Shown here piece by piece: positions 1 through 8,525 of a DNA stretch of 52,416 nt. The position numbers and the translations under genes are program-made. Below the pieces are notes generated by a model. It worked only from the letters and a program-made list of their open reading frames with translations. It ran no database searches and had not been told where the DNA came from. Position 1 is the stretch's first letter; every line of letters starts with the position of its first letter. The DNA comes from Bacteroidales bacterium (GTDB lineage: Bacteria; Bacteroidota; Bacteroidia; Bacteroidales; F082), in the NCBI GenBank assembly GCA_016291135.1, contig JAEFAE010000016.1, positions 1 to 52,416 on the forward strand, written 5' to 3'.

Positions 1-1409
1 CTGAGGACAACCCAAAGAATGCTGTGTTTATGCGTGACGATTTCAAGCCTGAATACATTGATATGCTCCGCAAAGACCAAGAACTGTTGGATGAAATGTG
101 GTTGGAATGGGAGTGCATTGACGATGATGACGACTCCAAGTTTGCGAAGTTTGAAGACCTGTTGAAGCACGAACTTTTCAAAAAAGACCGTAACCTCGAA
201 GGGAAGATAGTGGTGTTTTCCGAAGCTGTTGACACCATTGAATATCTGTCAAGGCGTATCAACCGAAAGGATGTTCTAGTGATTTCTGCCAAAAACCGAA
301 GCCAACTGTTCAAGACCATTCGCGAGAACTTCGATGCCAACTGGAAACTGCGAAAAGACGACTACAACATCATCTTAACCTCCGACGTGTTGGCTGAAGG
401 CGTGAACCTGCACCGTTCGAACATCATCATCAATTACGACACGCCTTGGAATGCAACGCGCTTAATGCAACGCATTGGTCGTGTGAATCGTATCGGCTCC
501 ACATCGGACACCATTTACAACTATGTGTTCTATCCCTCACGCCAAGGCAACAAGCAAATCAAGCTGAACCAAATCGCACTGAGTAAAATACAGACTTTTC
601 ACACTACTTTTGGAGAGGACAATCAGATTTATTCCACTGAAGAAATCATCGACCGCGACCTTGATAAACTCTTCTCAGAAGGTATCAAGCGTGAACAGGA
701 AGACCGCAATGTGGAGCTGCCTTTCTATGAGGAACTGCGAAGCCTTTATCAGCAGAGCCGTAAGGAATACAAACGCATTGAGCGGTTGTCGCTGCGCAGC
801 CGGACGGGGCGTGAACCACGCGAGGTGGAAGGTGTTACACTCTCCGGCGACACCTTAGTATTCCTCAAAACCAACTTCCGAAAGATGTTCTATTTGGTTA
901 ACGACGAACAGACACGGGAATTGTCGGTGTTGGATGCGCTCCACTATTTCAAGGCGCAACCAGAAGAGCAACCTGTTGCACGAATAGCACAACATCACGA
1001 CCATGTGGAGAAGGCTGTGAAACAGTTTCGAGTATCGAAAGAAGAGGAAATACACGAGGAAGAATCAAACCAAAACCAACGCAGCAATTTGGGCGCTCAG
1101 GTAACTACCGCTGTCAGTTTACTGAATAGCATGCTGCCTCATATAGAAGATGGCGATACGCGCTTGAAGATAATACAGCTGAAGGAATTGGCTGAACGAG
1201 GCACTATCACATACATCGCCAAGCGACTGCAACGCATTCAGAAAGACCTCCAACGGCAAGGCGGCAGCAAGGCCAAAATGGGCTTTGACGAAGCCTTGAA
1301 GCAGGTACTTGAAATGGCCAACCACTATAACGCCTATTATCGCGACACCCAACACGCTGAGGAAGAATCCGACGCAACCATCATTTTGTCAGAAAGTTTT
1401 GCCAAATAA
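1..1409 (+). CDS. Helicase C-terminal fragment (SF2/SNF2-like), truncated at the left edge
   Basis: The frame is open to the first base, so this is the C-terminal ~468 residues of a longer protein. A helicase C-terminal domain is clear: a TSDVLAEGVNLHRSN segment (nt ~378-422) and RLMQRIGRVNRIGS (nt ~460-501), matching SF2 motifs V and VI, with the arginine fingers in the QRIGRVNR box. The tail (nt ~600-1400) is charged and helical. Nine bases separate it from the methyltransferase gene, so the two are co-transcribed. Helicases of this type accompany Eco57I-like methyltransferases in restriction and other phage-defence loci. I infer DNA translocation for such a system; the missing N-terminus (possibly a phospholipase-D-like nuclease) would decide the type. 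Confidence 0.85.
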   Translation, partial: EDNPKNAVFMRDDFKPEYIDMLRKDQELLDEMWLEWECIDDDDDSKFAKFEDLLKHELFKKDRNLEGKIVVFSEAVDTIEYLSRRINRKDVLVISAKNRSQLFKTIRENFDANWKLRKDDYNIILTSDVLAEGVNLHRSNIIINYDTPWNATRLMQRIGRVNRIGSTSDTIYNYVFYPSRQGNKQIKLNQIALSKIQTFHTTFGEDNQIYSTEEIIDRDLDKLFSEGIKREQEDRNVELPFYEELRSLYQQSRKEYKRIERLSLRSRTGREPREVEGVTLSGDTLVFLKTNFRKMFYLVNDEQTRELSVLDALHYFKAQPEEQPVARIAQHHDHVEKAVKQFRVSKEEEIHEEESNQNQRSNLGAQVTTAVSLLNSMLPHIEDGDTRLKIIQLKELAERGTITYIAKRLQRIQKDLQRQGGSKAKMGFDEALKQVLEMANHYNAYYRDTQHAEEESDATIILSESFAK

Positions 1410-1418
1410 TCAAGTCCC

Positions 1419-4400
1419 ATGAACTATAAAGAAATCATCGAATCGAGATACAACCGTCAGAACTGGCAACTACTATTGCGCGATATCTTCGGCAGCAAAA
1501 TCAAGTTTTGGAGCACGCCTTCAATTGTCGCAACAAGCAGTGCATTTGCCAAACAAGCCTTGTGGTTGGGCACCATAACACTCAGCGATGAGCAAACTAT
1601 TGCCGTCTATGAGGTGGAACTAGCCGACAGCGTTGACATTGAGCGCAACCGTCGTGGCATACGCGATATGTTGCTCACTACATGGCGCAATAATGGCAAT
1701 GCAGGTGCTTTCATGTTCTGCTATCGCAAAAGCGAAAGTGTGCTGCGCTTTTCATACGTTAGCGAAGCGTGGAAGTTTGCTGAGGATGGAAGTTATCAGA
1801 AGGAGACCACCGATGCTCGACGGTTCACCTATCTGTTGGGTGAAGGTCACCGCAGTCGCACGGCTATCCAGCAATTTGAGAGATTGCGTGACAGTGGCCT
1901 TTCATTAAAGGATTTGACCAAAGCATTTTCCGTTGATGCTGTAAGTGACATGTTCTTCGATGGTTACAAGAAACAGTATGAAGACATTATTTTCTACATT
2001 ACTGGCAAGCGCATGGTGAAGGTGGCCAACAAGTGGGAAGAACGTCTTGAAGGCAAACCTTGTCAGCACATTATGCAACAATTCTCGCGCTTTCCGAATC
2101 CTGAAAAAGCGATTCGCGACTATGTGAAGAAACTAATGGGCCGACTCGTGTTCCTCCAGTTCCTGCAAAAGAAAGGTTGGCTGGGTGTCGGCATCCATGA
2201 CGAATGGGGAAGCGGTGATTCAGAGTTTATTCAAAACCTCTTTGCCCGATGTAATGACAAAGATCATTTTATCGACAAAGTGCTTGAACCACTTTTCAAT
2301 GACTTAAATTCAGAAAATGAAAAGAAGTTGCAGCAGTATCGCACTCCCTATCTGAATGGCGGTTTGTTTGAGCTAGAAGTTGCAGACGAAACGGACTTTG
2401 CGTTGCCTGAAAAATACATCAAATCGTTGCTCGACTTCTTTGCCTCCTACAACTTCACCATTGACGAGAATGACCCTGATGACGCAGAAGTCGGCGTTGA
2501 CCCTGAAATGTTGGGGCGCATCTTCGAGAACTTGCTTGAAGACAATAAGGATAAAGGTGCTTTCTATACGCCCAAGGAGATTGTCAGTTATATGTGCCGC
2601 GAAAGTCTCATTGCCTATTTGCAGACAGGTATTGAGGATGAGACGACAAAAGAGGCCATTCGCCAGTTTGTGACCACACACCAAGTTCAGGAGCATTTGC
2701 CAGAGAACACCGACCAATTATTGAAGGATGTCAAGATATGCGACCCCGCCATTGGCTCGGGAGCCTTCCCGATGGGCTTGCTGAAAGAGTTGTTCCTCTG
2801 CCGTACTGCCTTGGAAGGCATCAGCCAGCATCAAGCGGCTGAAATAAAAAAACATATCATTCAGCAGAATGTTTACGGCGTTGACATCGAGCGAGGTGCC
2901 GTTGACATTGCCCGTCTTCGTTTTTGGCTTTCTCTCATCGTTGATGAGGAAACGCCACAGGCACTGCCCAACCTTGACTTCAAGATTATGCAAGGAAACT
3001 CGCTTTTGGAGCAGTACAAGGGCGTTGATCTTTCCACGATGACGGAAAAGAAAGCAGATGACACAGGGATGCTCACCTTCTTCGACGACATGATTGACGT
3101 GAATCGCAAAGAACTTCGCGACATGCTTGTTCAATACTTCGACTGCACCGACCACATAGAAAAACAGAACCTTCGTGCATGTATCATCGACAACGTGAAT
3201 CAACAACTCCGAGAGCAACACATCAACATTAACTTCGGTGACCTCGACCTTTCGGGTAATGACCAGTTTTTTCTTTGGCATACTTGGTTCCATGATGTGT
3301 TTTCAAAGGGAGGGTTTGATATTGTTATTGGGAATCCGCCGTATTTTGTTTACCAAGAAAATCATGTAGGAGAAATACAGGAACTTAGGGGGATTAAAGA
3401 ATATAAAATTGCGTTTGGTGGTAAATTGAATGCATATAAATTGTTTATTGCAAATGCGATTAATCTGTTGAGCAGAAAAGATGGGATTATGTGCGTGATT
3501 TGCCAGAACTCATTATTAGCCGATAAACAGGCTACGAATTTGAGAAAGCATATTCTTGAACAAAACCAGTTTATTTCCATAGACTCTTATCCTGAGAGAG
3601 ACAGCAAGAAAAAGCGGGTTTTTGAGAGTGTAAAAATGAGTGTTTGCATTCCTATTGTACGGAAACGTAAAAGCAATGATTATTTCAGAGTATATATATG
3701 GGATGATAAAAACAAAACAACGGGACTTGAAACGAGATACAATTTCAACGAGATTCAGTCTATGGATTCTATAGAATATGCAATTCCAAGACTAAAGTCA
3801 GAATACATTCCTATAGTAATTAAGTTGATTAATAAGAGGGCTATTGGTTTGAAATGTTATGAGGGTGAACTTAATATGACATTCCACAAGAAGTATTTTA
3901 CTGGAAACCCAACAAGTCCAAAGATTTTAAAGGGTGCAGCTATTCAAAGGTACTTCTATACTTTACAGATGAGTCAAGGCGAAATAGAATACCTTGATGA
4001 GCTGAAGTATTTGAAAGACTTTGGAGCATCAGAAAAATCGAAACACCACAATTATCCTCGTATAGCTATGCAAGGGATGACTGGTGCAAATGATAAAATC
4101 CGTATTGTTATGTCGCTTGTGCCTCAAGGTTATTATTTGGCCAATTCATGCAATTATGTGTTTGCTCCTGAAGGATTTGATTTAGAGGCATTGCTCGGTA
4201 TCTTAAATTCAAGGCTAGTAAATTGGTTTTTTAGATGTTTTAGTACAAATAGTAATGTCAATGGATATGAAATAGATAATTTGCCTATACCTTATGTTAG
4301 CCAAGAAAAACAAGAAGCTATTAAAACCAAGGTGCTAAATGTAATGCATAAGAAGAACTTAAATCATTATGCTAACACTTCTACAGTAGAATCCGAAATT

Positions 4401-4466
4401 GACCGTTTGGTTTATCAACTTTACGGGCTTACTGAAGAGGAAATAACGGTGATAGAAAGATCATAA
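1419..4466 (+). CDS. Eco57I-type adenine-specific DNA methyltransferase (restriction-modification-like)
   Basis: A 1015-residue N6-adenine methyltransferase of the Eco57I/type IIG size class. The SAM-binding motif I CDPAIGSGAF starts at residue ~441, just after a FYTPKEIV segment typical of the family, and the catalytic motif IV NPPYF is at residue ~639. The N-terminal 400 residues resemble the helical/nuclease-like part of such enzymes, but I cannot confirm an active PD-(D/E)XK site. The last ~370 residues would hold the target-recognition region. Base composition drops to distinctly AT-rich at about nt 3300, right at motif IV, as if the recognition half had been exchanged. The stop overlaps the next start by one base (TAATG). 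Confidence 0.88.
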   Translation: MNYKEIIESRYNRQNWQLLLRDIFGSKIKFWSTPSIVATSSAFAKQALWLGTITLSDEQTIAVYEVELADSVDIERNRRGIRDMLLTTWRNNGNAGAFMFCYRKSESVLRFSYVSEAWKFAEDGSYQKETTDARRFTYLLGEGHRSRTAIQQFERLRDSGLSLKDLTKAFSVDAVSDMFFDGYKKQYEDIIFYITGKRMVKVANKWEERLEGKPCQHIMQQFSRFPNPEKAIRDYVKKLMGRLVFLQFLQKKGWLGVGIHDEWGSGDSEFIQNLFARCNDKDHFIDKVLEPLFNDLNSENEKKLQQYRTPYLNGGLFELEVADETDFALPEKYIKSLLDFFASYNFTIDENDPDDAEVGVDPEMLGRIFENLLEDNKDKGAFYTPKEIVSYMCRESLIAYLQTGIEDETTKEAIRQFVTTHQVQEHLPENTDQLLKDVKICDPAIGSGAFPMGLLKELFLCRTALEGISQHQAAEIKKHIIQQNVYGVDIERGAVDIARLRFWLSLIVDEETPQALPNLDFKIMQGNSLLEQYKGVDLSTMTEKKADDTGMLTFFDDMIDVNRKELRDMLVQYFDCTDHIEKQNLRACIIDNVNQQLREQHININFGDLDLSGNDQFFLWHTWFHDVFSKGGFDIVIGNPPYFVYQENHVGEIQELRGIKEYKIAFGGKLNAYKLFIANAINLLSRKDGIMCVICQNSLLADKQATNLRKHILEQNQFISIDSYPERDSKKKRVFESVKMSVCIPIVRKRKSNDYFRVYIWDDKNKTTGLETRYNFNEIQSMDSIEYAIPRLKSEYIPIVIKLINKRAIGLKCYEGELNMTFHKKYFTGNPTSPKILKGAAIQRYFYTLQMSQGEIEYLDELKYLKDFGASEKSKHHNYPRIAMQGMTGANDKIRIVMSLVPQGYYLANSCNYVFAPEGFDLEALLGILNSRLVNWFFRCFSTNSNVNGYEIDNLPIPYVSQEKQEAIKTKVLNVMHKKNLNHYANTSTVESEIDRLVYQLYGLTEEEITVIERS

Positions 4467-6325
4467 TGCGACCTGTTTTTAGTTATAGATCAGAAAGCCT
4501 CTTATGTCAGATAAAACTTGTATTTTTGCAAAAAATAAAACAAGCAAAAACCAGAGAAGTGGATACTTTAAAAGACTTATACATTTTTCTAGAAAAAAAG
4601 AATGATTCAAAACAAATAGAAACTATATTCCCTTGGGATTCTTTTTCATCTGACGAACAAGAAGTAGCAAGGTTTGAGATTCTCTCTTGGTGGAATTTGG
4701 AAAATGTCGTAAAAGATGACAATTGCCTAATTGATCAAAGTAAAGCCATCCCTTATTTTAAAAAAAGAATTGAAAGCACCAATAATTTATTTCTCAAGTA
4801 TAGATATAGCTACTTTTCTTTTTTGTTATCCAAGGATAATCGTTTTGCAAAAAATGCAATTGACGCGCTTATCCTTTGCATCAATAATCTGCTGCCAAAT
4901 AATAAAGAAGACTATCCTACTCAAGCGGTGAGAGCTATGGAAGTTTTACTATTGTTATCAAAACACATCAAATATAGGCAGGATGATGTTGAGACATTAT
5001 TATGGAATATATTAGATTCAGAGTATGGTTACAAAACAAAGTTGAGTTTTTTAGAGGAAGCAAAAAAGCAAAATTTTTTACCAGCTAAAATAGCAGAAAG
5101 AGCTTCTAAAAAATGCAAAGAACTATTAACTATCATCGGAAAACGATGGGACGAAAACTGTTGTGAAATTGGATTGTTTTATGCCAAAAAAATCCAAAAT
5201 GTAGGAAATGATTACAAGTCTTTTTTCAATGAGGCATTGGGAGACATAGAGATGGCTAAACTGATGGATGCTTCTGCCGACCCCAATAATATCTTTCCAC
5301 CTCATTATAATAATGACCGTTTAGAAAAAGCCATGTATTATTATAAGGAGGCTGGTGCTATGGATAAAATGAAAAAGGCTGAGAATCAATTTGTGTCAAA
5401 TAAAAAGAATCTGAAATATATTAGTTTTACTAGTAGTATAGAAACGAACAAAGAAGTGGTCGTGTATTTCAATAAATTGAAAGAAGAATTATTAGGAGGC
5501 AAGTTAAGTCTTCTGATGTGGAATTTGGTTTCACCCGTTCGATTTTTGTTTCCAAATACTCAAGTAGTAGATTCCTTTGTAGAAACACAAAAACCACCAA
5601 CATATTCTCTGGATTTTACGAATAAAATGAAGGATATTAATGGCAACACACTTGATAACAACTTTAATATTCAATCATTTTATTATTATGACACATGGCT
5701 GATGAACATAGTTCAAAATTATGTTCTGAAGGTAATTCTAACCGCTGTTCAGAAAAAGGTCATCACTTACTCAAAACTGAAATCTTGGTTCATTAGGTCA
5801 ACTTGTTTTGGAATTACTATAGATTATTATCGACCCAATGAGATAATTCCATCATCATGGTTCTTTCAGATAGACTATGCAATCAAAGCATTAATTATAC
5901 AATACCAGAGGTTCTCGAATAATTTGAATACGGATTGGCGTATTCCTATTGACACGTTATCTATTAGATTTGAAGGATTCGTTCGGCATATTGCGTCTGA
6001 ACTTGGTGGTCAAGTAACCAAATCTGACCGTAATGGAAATGTCACTGAAGCCTTATTAGATGATCTACTTCAAGAATCCTGCCTGTTGCGGGTGTTCAAT
6101 AATGATGACATTTATTTCTTTAAGTTTGTCCTTACTTCTAAAGGGCTTAATATTCGTAACAATGTGGCTCATTCATTTTATGTTCCACAAGATTATGAAA
6201 TATATAAAGCAACATTGGCGTTCCTTTGCATTTTAAGATTAGCCAAGTTTGACCCAGTCAAAACCAAGGAGATAAATAAGCGTGTAGTTTTCCAAAAGTC
6301 TAAGATAACAATAAGTGGTTCTTGA
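4466..6325 (+). CDS. DUF4209-like protein associated with the methyltransferase
   Basis: A 619-residue protein translationally coupled to the methyltransferase. I recognise no enzymatic motif. The C-terminal third carries a conserved-looking block ending in RNNVAHSF (residues ~563-570), which resembles the R-N-x-x-A-H motif of DUF4209 proteins; R-x4-6-H motifs are also typical of HEPN-type RNases, so an RNase role is possible but unproven. The first ~330 residues are helical and lysine-rich. Codon use is strongly AT-rich, unlike the core genes of this window and like the 3' part of the methyltransferase. From its place it is likely the effector or an accessory subunit of the helicase-methyltransferase system. 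Confidence 0.6.
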   Translation: MRPVFSYRSESLLCQIKLVFLQKIKQAKTREVDTLKDLYIFLEKKNDSKQIETIFPWDSFSSDEQEVARFEILSWWNLENVVKDDNCLIDQSKAIPYFKKRIESTNNLFLKYRYSYFSFLLSKDNRFAKNAIDALILCINNLLPNNKEDYPTQAVRAMEVLLLLSKHIKYRQDDVETLLWNILDSEYGYKTKLSFLEEAKKQNFLPAKIAERASKKCKELLTIIGKRWDENCCEIGLFYAKKIQNVGNDYKSFFNEALGDIEMAKLMDASADPNNIFPPHYNNDRLEKAMYYYKEAGAMDKMKKAENQFVSNKKNLKYISFTSSIETNKEVVVYFNKLKEELLGGKLSLLMWNLVSPVRFLFPNTQVVDSFVETQKPPTYSLDFTNKMKDINGNTLDNNFNIQSFYYYDTWLMNIVQNYVLKVILTAVQKKVITYSKLKSWFIRSTCFGITIDYYRPNEIIPSSWFFQIDYAIKALIIQYQRFSNNLNTDWRIPIDTLSIRFEGFVRHIASELGGQVTKSDRNGNVTEALLDDLLQESCLLRVFNNDDIYFFKFVLTSKGLNIRNNVAHSFYVPQDYEIYKATLAFLCILRLAKFDPVKTKEINKRVVFQKSKITISGS

Positions 6326-6473
6326 AATTTAGCCATAGTAGGATTAAAGGCTCCATCACCACCTCTTTCATGCCCATTTTCAGCTTCTCCAACTCCTTTT
6401 CTACCATTGTTACGGCAATCTCTTTGCACCATTCATGGGCATCGTCTTTGATATAGGGGCAGTTAGCAATCAT
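6300..6473 (-). CDS. Small protein (57 aa), coupled to the upstream small gene
   Basis: This short frame starts at an ATG that overlaps the stop of the gene before it as ATGA (6470-6473), the usual sign of translational coupling. The product begins MIANCPYIKDDAHEW and continues as a charged amphipathic helix with many Glu/Lys. It overlaps the 3' end of the convergent DUF4209-like gene by 26 bases. No family is recognised. It may be intact, or the remnant of a longer gene cut when the neighbouring island arrived, because its last residues (NFKNHLLLS) lie within the junction. Confidence 0.45.
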   Translation of the reverse strand: MIANCPYIKDDAHEWCKEIAVTMVEKELEKLKMGMKEVVMEPLILLWLNFKNHLLLS

Positions 6474-6871
6474 GTCTGCCGGACATCAAGAGTTTTCCTC
6501 AGTCCAGCAAGAACGGAATTGGCCATAATCACAAACACGATTCGGTCATAAACGCTTATTTGTGCAGGTCTTGGAGGATAATAAGGGTCGGTGACCATTT
6601 TGGATTGGTCAAAGCATTCCCCGATGCCTAACCAAGTATCGACCCCCGCTTTCTTTCGTTCTTTTTCTTCATCCGACCAAATGTCATTCTTTTCAATTTG
6701 ATGTTTGAACATTGCCTTGAAATAATCATACAATCGGTGTAGATCGTCTTTGGTGAAAGGCTTTATTTCAGGTTCGCATAATGCGGAGTAAAGTGAGGCC
6801 GTAACAGATATTACTCCTGGATGATTGTAGATTATCTCTGATTCGTATTTGGCTAGTTTTGATTTGTCCAT
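6470..6871 (-). CDS. Hypothetical protein (133 aa), divergent from the XRE regulator
   Basis: The start is set at 6871 (MDKSKLAKYESE), 19 bases below a good Bacteroidota -7 element (TATTTTTG, 6891-6898); a longer upstream frame would run backwards over the regulator gene and is not credible. The product is soluble, with an acidic/basic helical N-terminal half and a C-terminal hydrophobic helix (YDRIVFVIMANSVLAGL). No known domain is recognised. Transcription is divergent from the XRE-IrrE-PIN cassette across a shared palindromic control region, suggesting it belongs to the same regulated module. It overlaps the following 57-residue frame by four bases. Confidence 0.65.
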   Translation of the reverse strand: MDKSKLAKYESEIIYNHPGVISVTASLYSALCEPEIKPFTKDDLHRLYDYFKAMFKHQIEKNDIWSDEEKERKKAGVDTWLGIGECFDQSKMVTDPYYPPRPAQISVYDRIVFVIMANSVLAGLRKTLDVRQT

Positions 6872-6889
6872 GATGTTTGATTTATTTCT

Positions 6890-6898
6890 GCAAAAATA
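6890..6898 (-). promoter_or_regulatory. Bacteroidota -7 promoter element for the 6871 gene
   Basis: Reads TATTTTTGC on the minus strand, an exact match to the sigma-ABfr -7 consensus TAnnTTTG, 19 bases above the ATG at 6871. No convincing -33 TTTG lies at the usual spacing. Confidence 0.6.
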
Positions 6899-6907
6899 CA
6901 CAAATTC

Positions 6908-6953
6908 CGTGGCAAAATGTATAATTTTCAAAATATTTTGTAATTTTGCCACG
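6908..6953. promoter_or_regulatory. Palindromic operator overlapping divergent promoters
   Basis: Perfect 11-bp inverted repeat: CGTGGCAAAAT (6908-6918) and ATTTTGCCACG (6943-6953), separated by 24 AT-rich bases. The right arm overlaps the forward -7 element TAATTTTG (6941-6948) of the XRE gene, and the left arm lies upstream of the divergent promoter. This is where an autorepressing XRE protein would bind; the binding itself is inferred. Confidence 0.7.
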
Positions 6954-6979
6954 CAAAAAGAAGTTAAAAAAGGGTCAAA

Positions 6980-7315
6980 ATGAACACAATCACAGGCAGA
7001 AACCTGAAAGCATTGCGTGAGGCCAACGGCTATACGCAAGAGAAAATGGCTGAATATCTTGGTGTCGGGCGTTCGGCTTACGCCAACTATGAGGCAGGCG
7101 AGCGCGAAACGCCGTTGGAAGTGCTGCAAAAGGCGGCGGATTTGTTTGGCTGCGAATTGGCACTTCTCTTCGAGGAAGACGAAACGGCAGTCCGCAATAT
7201 GCTGGTCTGCGCTTTCCGCGCTGATGACCTTAGCGTTGACGATATGCGAGAAGTGGCCTCGTTCAAGAGTGTTGTGATGAATTATCTTAAGATGGAAAGG
7301 CTGTTGGAAAAATGA
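6980..7315 (+). CDS. XRE-family helix-turn-helix regulator
   Basis: A 111-residue protein with an N-terminal Cro/C1-type helix-turn-helix over residues ~5-60: LKALREANGYTQEKMAEYLG then GVGRSAYANYEAGERETPLE, followed by a short dimerisation tail. It overlaps the next gene by four bases (ATGA). With the ImmA/IrrE protease gene directly behind it, it fits the Xre-COG2856 arrangement, in which the protease cleaves or controls the repressor. The 11-bp inverted repeat over its promoter suggests autorepression. It probably acts as the antitoxin or regulator of the cassette that includes the PIN protein. Confidence 0.85.
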   Translation: MNTITGRNLKALREANGYTQEKMAEYLGVGRSAYANYEAGERETPLEVLQKAADLFGCELALLFEEDETAVRNMLVCAFRADDLSVDDMREVASFKSVVMNYLKMERLLEK

Positions 7316-8046
7316 AAAAACTGAACTTTGAAACGGCCGAAATCCTTGCAGGAAAGATGCGAAGCGAGTTACTGCGTGTTTCCGCAACGGAGCCGCTCAA
7401 TATGAAAACAGCCCTCCGTCAATTGAATGTGATGACGCTCTATCGTCCCTTGTCGGACAAATTGTTTGGATTGTCGCTATTGACACCAGACAAAAAGCAT
7501 CGTTTTATGTTGGTGAACAGCAATTCGAGACGGGGACGGCAACATTTCACCATTGCGCATGAGTTGTATCATTTGTATTACGATGAGAATCCCCAGCCGC
7601 ATTTCTGCGACAACTCAATCTATACCGATGCCGCTGAGAGGTCGGCCAACCTGTTCGCTTCCGCTTTGCTGATGCCTAAGGAGGGCTTGCTGAAAAACAT
7701 TCCATCCGATGAGATTGTCAGCAAAAGTGTCAGTATTGACACGTTGCTTCGGATGGAGCATCTTTATGGGGTTTCGCATCATACTTTGGTGGTGAGGCTG
7801 AAAGAATTGCATGTTATCAGTCCTGTGTCTGCTGACGCGCTGTTGTCGATTTCGGTTACGCAGGAGGCAACTTTGCGCGGATATGATGTCGAACTCTATT
7901 CAAAAGGAAACGAAGGATTGGTCATCGGTGATTTTGGCTCCAAGGCTCGTAAGTTATTCGACGAGGAAAGGATTTCCGAAGGTCATTATCTCGAACTGCT
8001 TAACCTAATCGGCTATGGCGAAAGTCAAAATCATACTGGATGCTGA
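7312..8046 (+). CDS. ImmA/IrrE family metalloprotease (COG2856)
   Basis: A 244-residue protein with the zinc-metallopeptidase motif HELYH inside HFTIAHELYHLYYDE (residues ~77-91), and the downstream ANLFASALLMPKE segment that is a signature of ImmA/IrrE-like proteins (residues ~110-122). Homologues cleave XRE repressors, as ImmA does to ImmR. The position directly behind an XRE gene (4-base overlap) fits this. Its 3' end overlaps the PIN gene by 32 bases, so the three are one transcript. The C-terminal ~70 residues are of unknown role. Confidence 0.88.
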   Translation: MKKLNFETAEILAGKMRSELLRVSATEPLNMKTALRQLNVMTLYRPLSDKLFGLSLLTPDKKHRFMLVNSNSRRGRQHFTIAHELYHLYYDENPQPHFCDNSIYTDAAERSANLFASALLMPKEGLLKNIPSDEIVSKSVSIDTLLRMEHLYGVSHHTLVVRLKELHVISPVSADALLSISVTQEATLRGYDVELYSKGNEGLVIGDFGSKARKLFDEERISEGHYLELLNLIGYGESQNHTGC

Positions 8047-8524
8047 CGTGTTGCTTCATTTCGCCAAGGCGGGACGGCTAAACATGTTGCCGGAAATATT
8101 GCCGGAATATGAACATGTCGTTTTGAGTACGGTATATGATGAGATCGGATCCATTCAAAACCAGTTGGACAACCAAATCTTTTTTCTGAAAAACATTTCA
8201 AAGGAGATGTTCAACCCGACAGGGGAGATGATGGTCGAGTATGCCAGGCTTTTGCAGATTTTTGGCAAAGGGGAGAGCGCTTGTATGGCCTATTGCCGTT
8301 ATACTAACAATGTCATCGGCAGCAGCAATCTGAAAGACATTAAGGAGTATTGTGAAAAACAGCAAATCACTTATCTGACTACGATTGACTTCCTTTATTA
8401 TGGAATAAAGCGAGGAAAGATGTCGGTTGAAGAATGTGAGCAATTTGTCAAGGATGTGGTGGCAAAAGGAAGCAAGCTGCCAACGGTGGATTTTGGAAAG
8501 TATTTGCCTAATTCACTAATTTAA
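8015..8524 (+). CDS. PIN-domain-like protein (putative RNase toxin)
   Basis: A 169-residue protein beginning VKIILDADVLLHFAKAG, which has the first conserved acidic residue of PIN nucleases (LDAD) near the N-terminus. Further candidates are VYDEIGS (residues ~42-48) and GKGESACMAY (residues ~87-96), the usual E-containing helix of PIN folds. It overlaps the protease gene by 32 bases. PIN proteins linked to Xre and COG2856 genes are known in Bacteroidota as toxin-like units. I infer an RNase held in check by the XRE/IrrE pair. The fold call rests on motif spacing and is less certain than the neighbours. Confidence 0.7.
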   Translation: MAKVKIILDADVLLHFAKAGRLNMLPEILPEYEHVVLSTVYDEIGSIQNQLDNQIFFLKNISKEMFNPTGEMMVEYARLLQIFGKGESACMAYCRYTNNVIGSSNLKDIKEYCEKQQITYLTTIDFLYYGIKRGKMSVEECEQFVKDVVAKGSKLPTVDFGKYLPNSLI

Positions 8525-8525
8525 A

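Noticed and set aside
6872..7387. N-terminal extension of the 133-residue gene on the minus strand
   Set aside because: It is antisense to the XRE gene, crosses the promoter and operator, and the product reads as random; the -7 element at 6890-6898 fixes the start at 6871.
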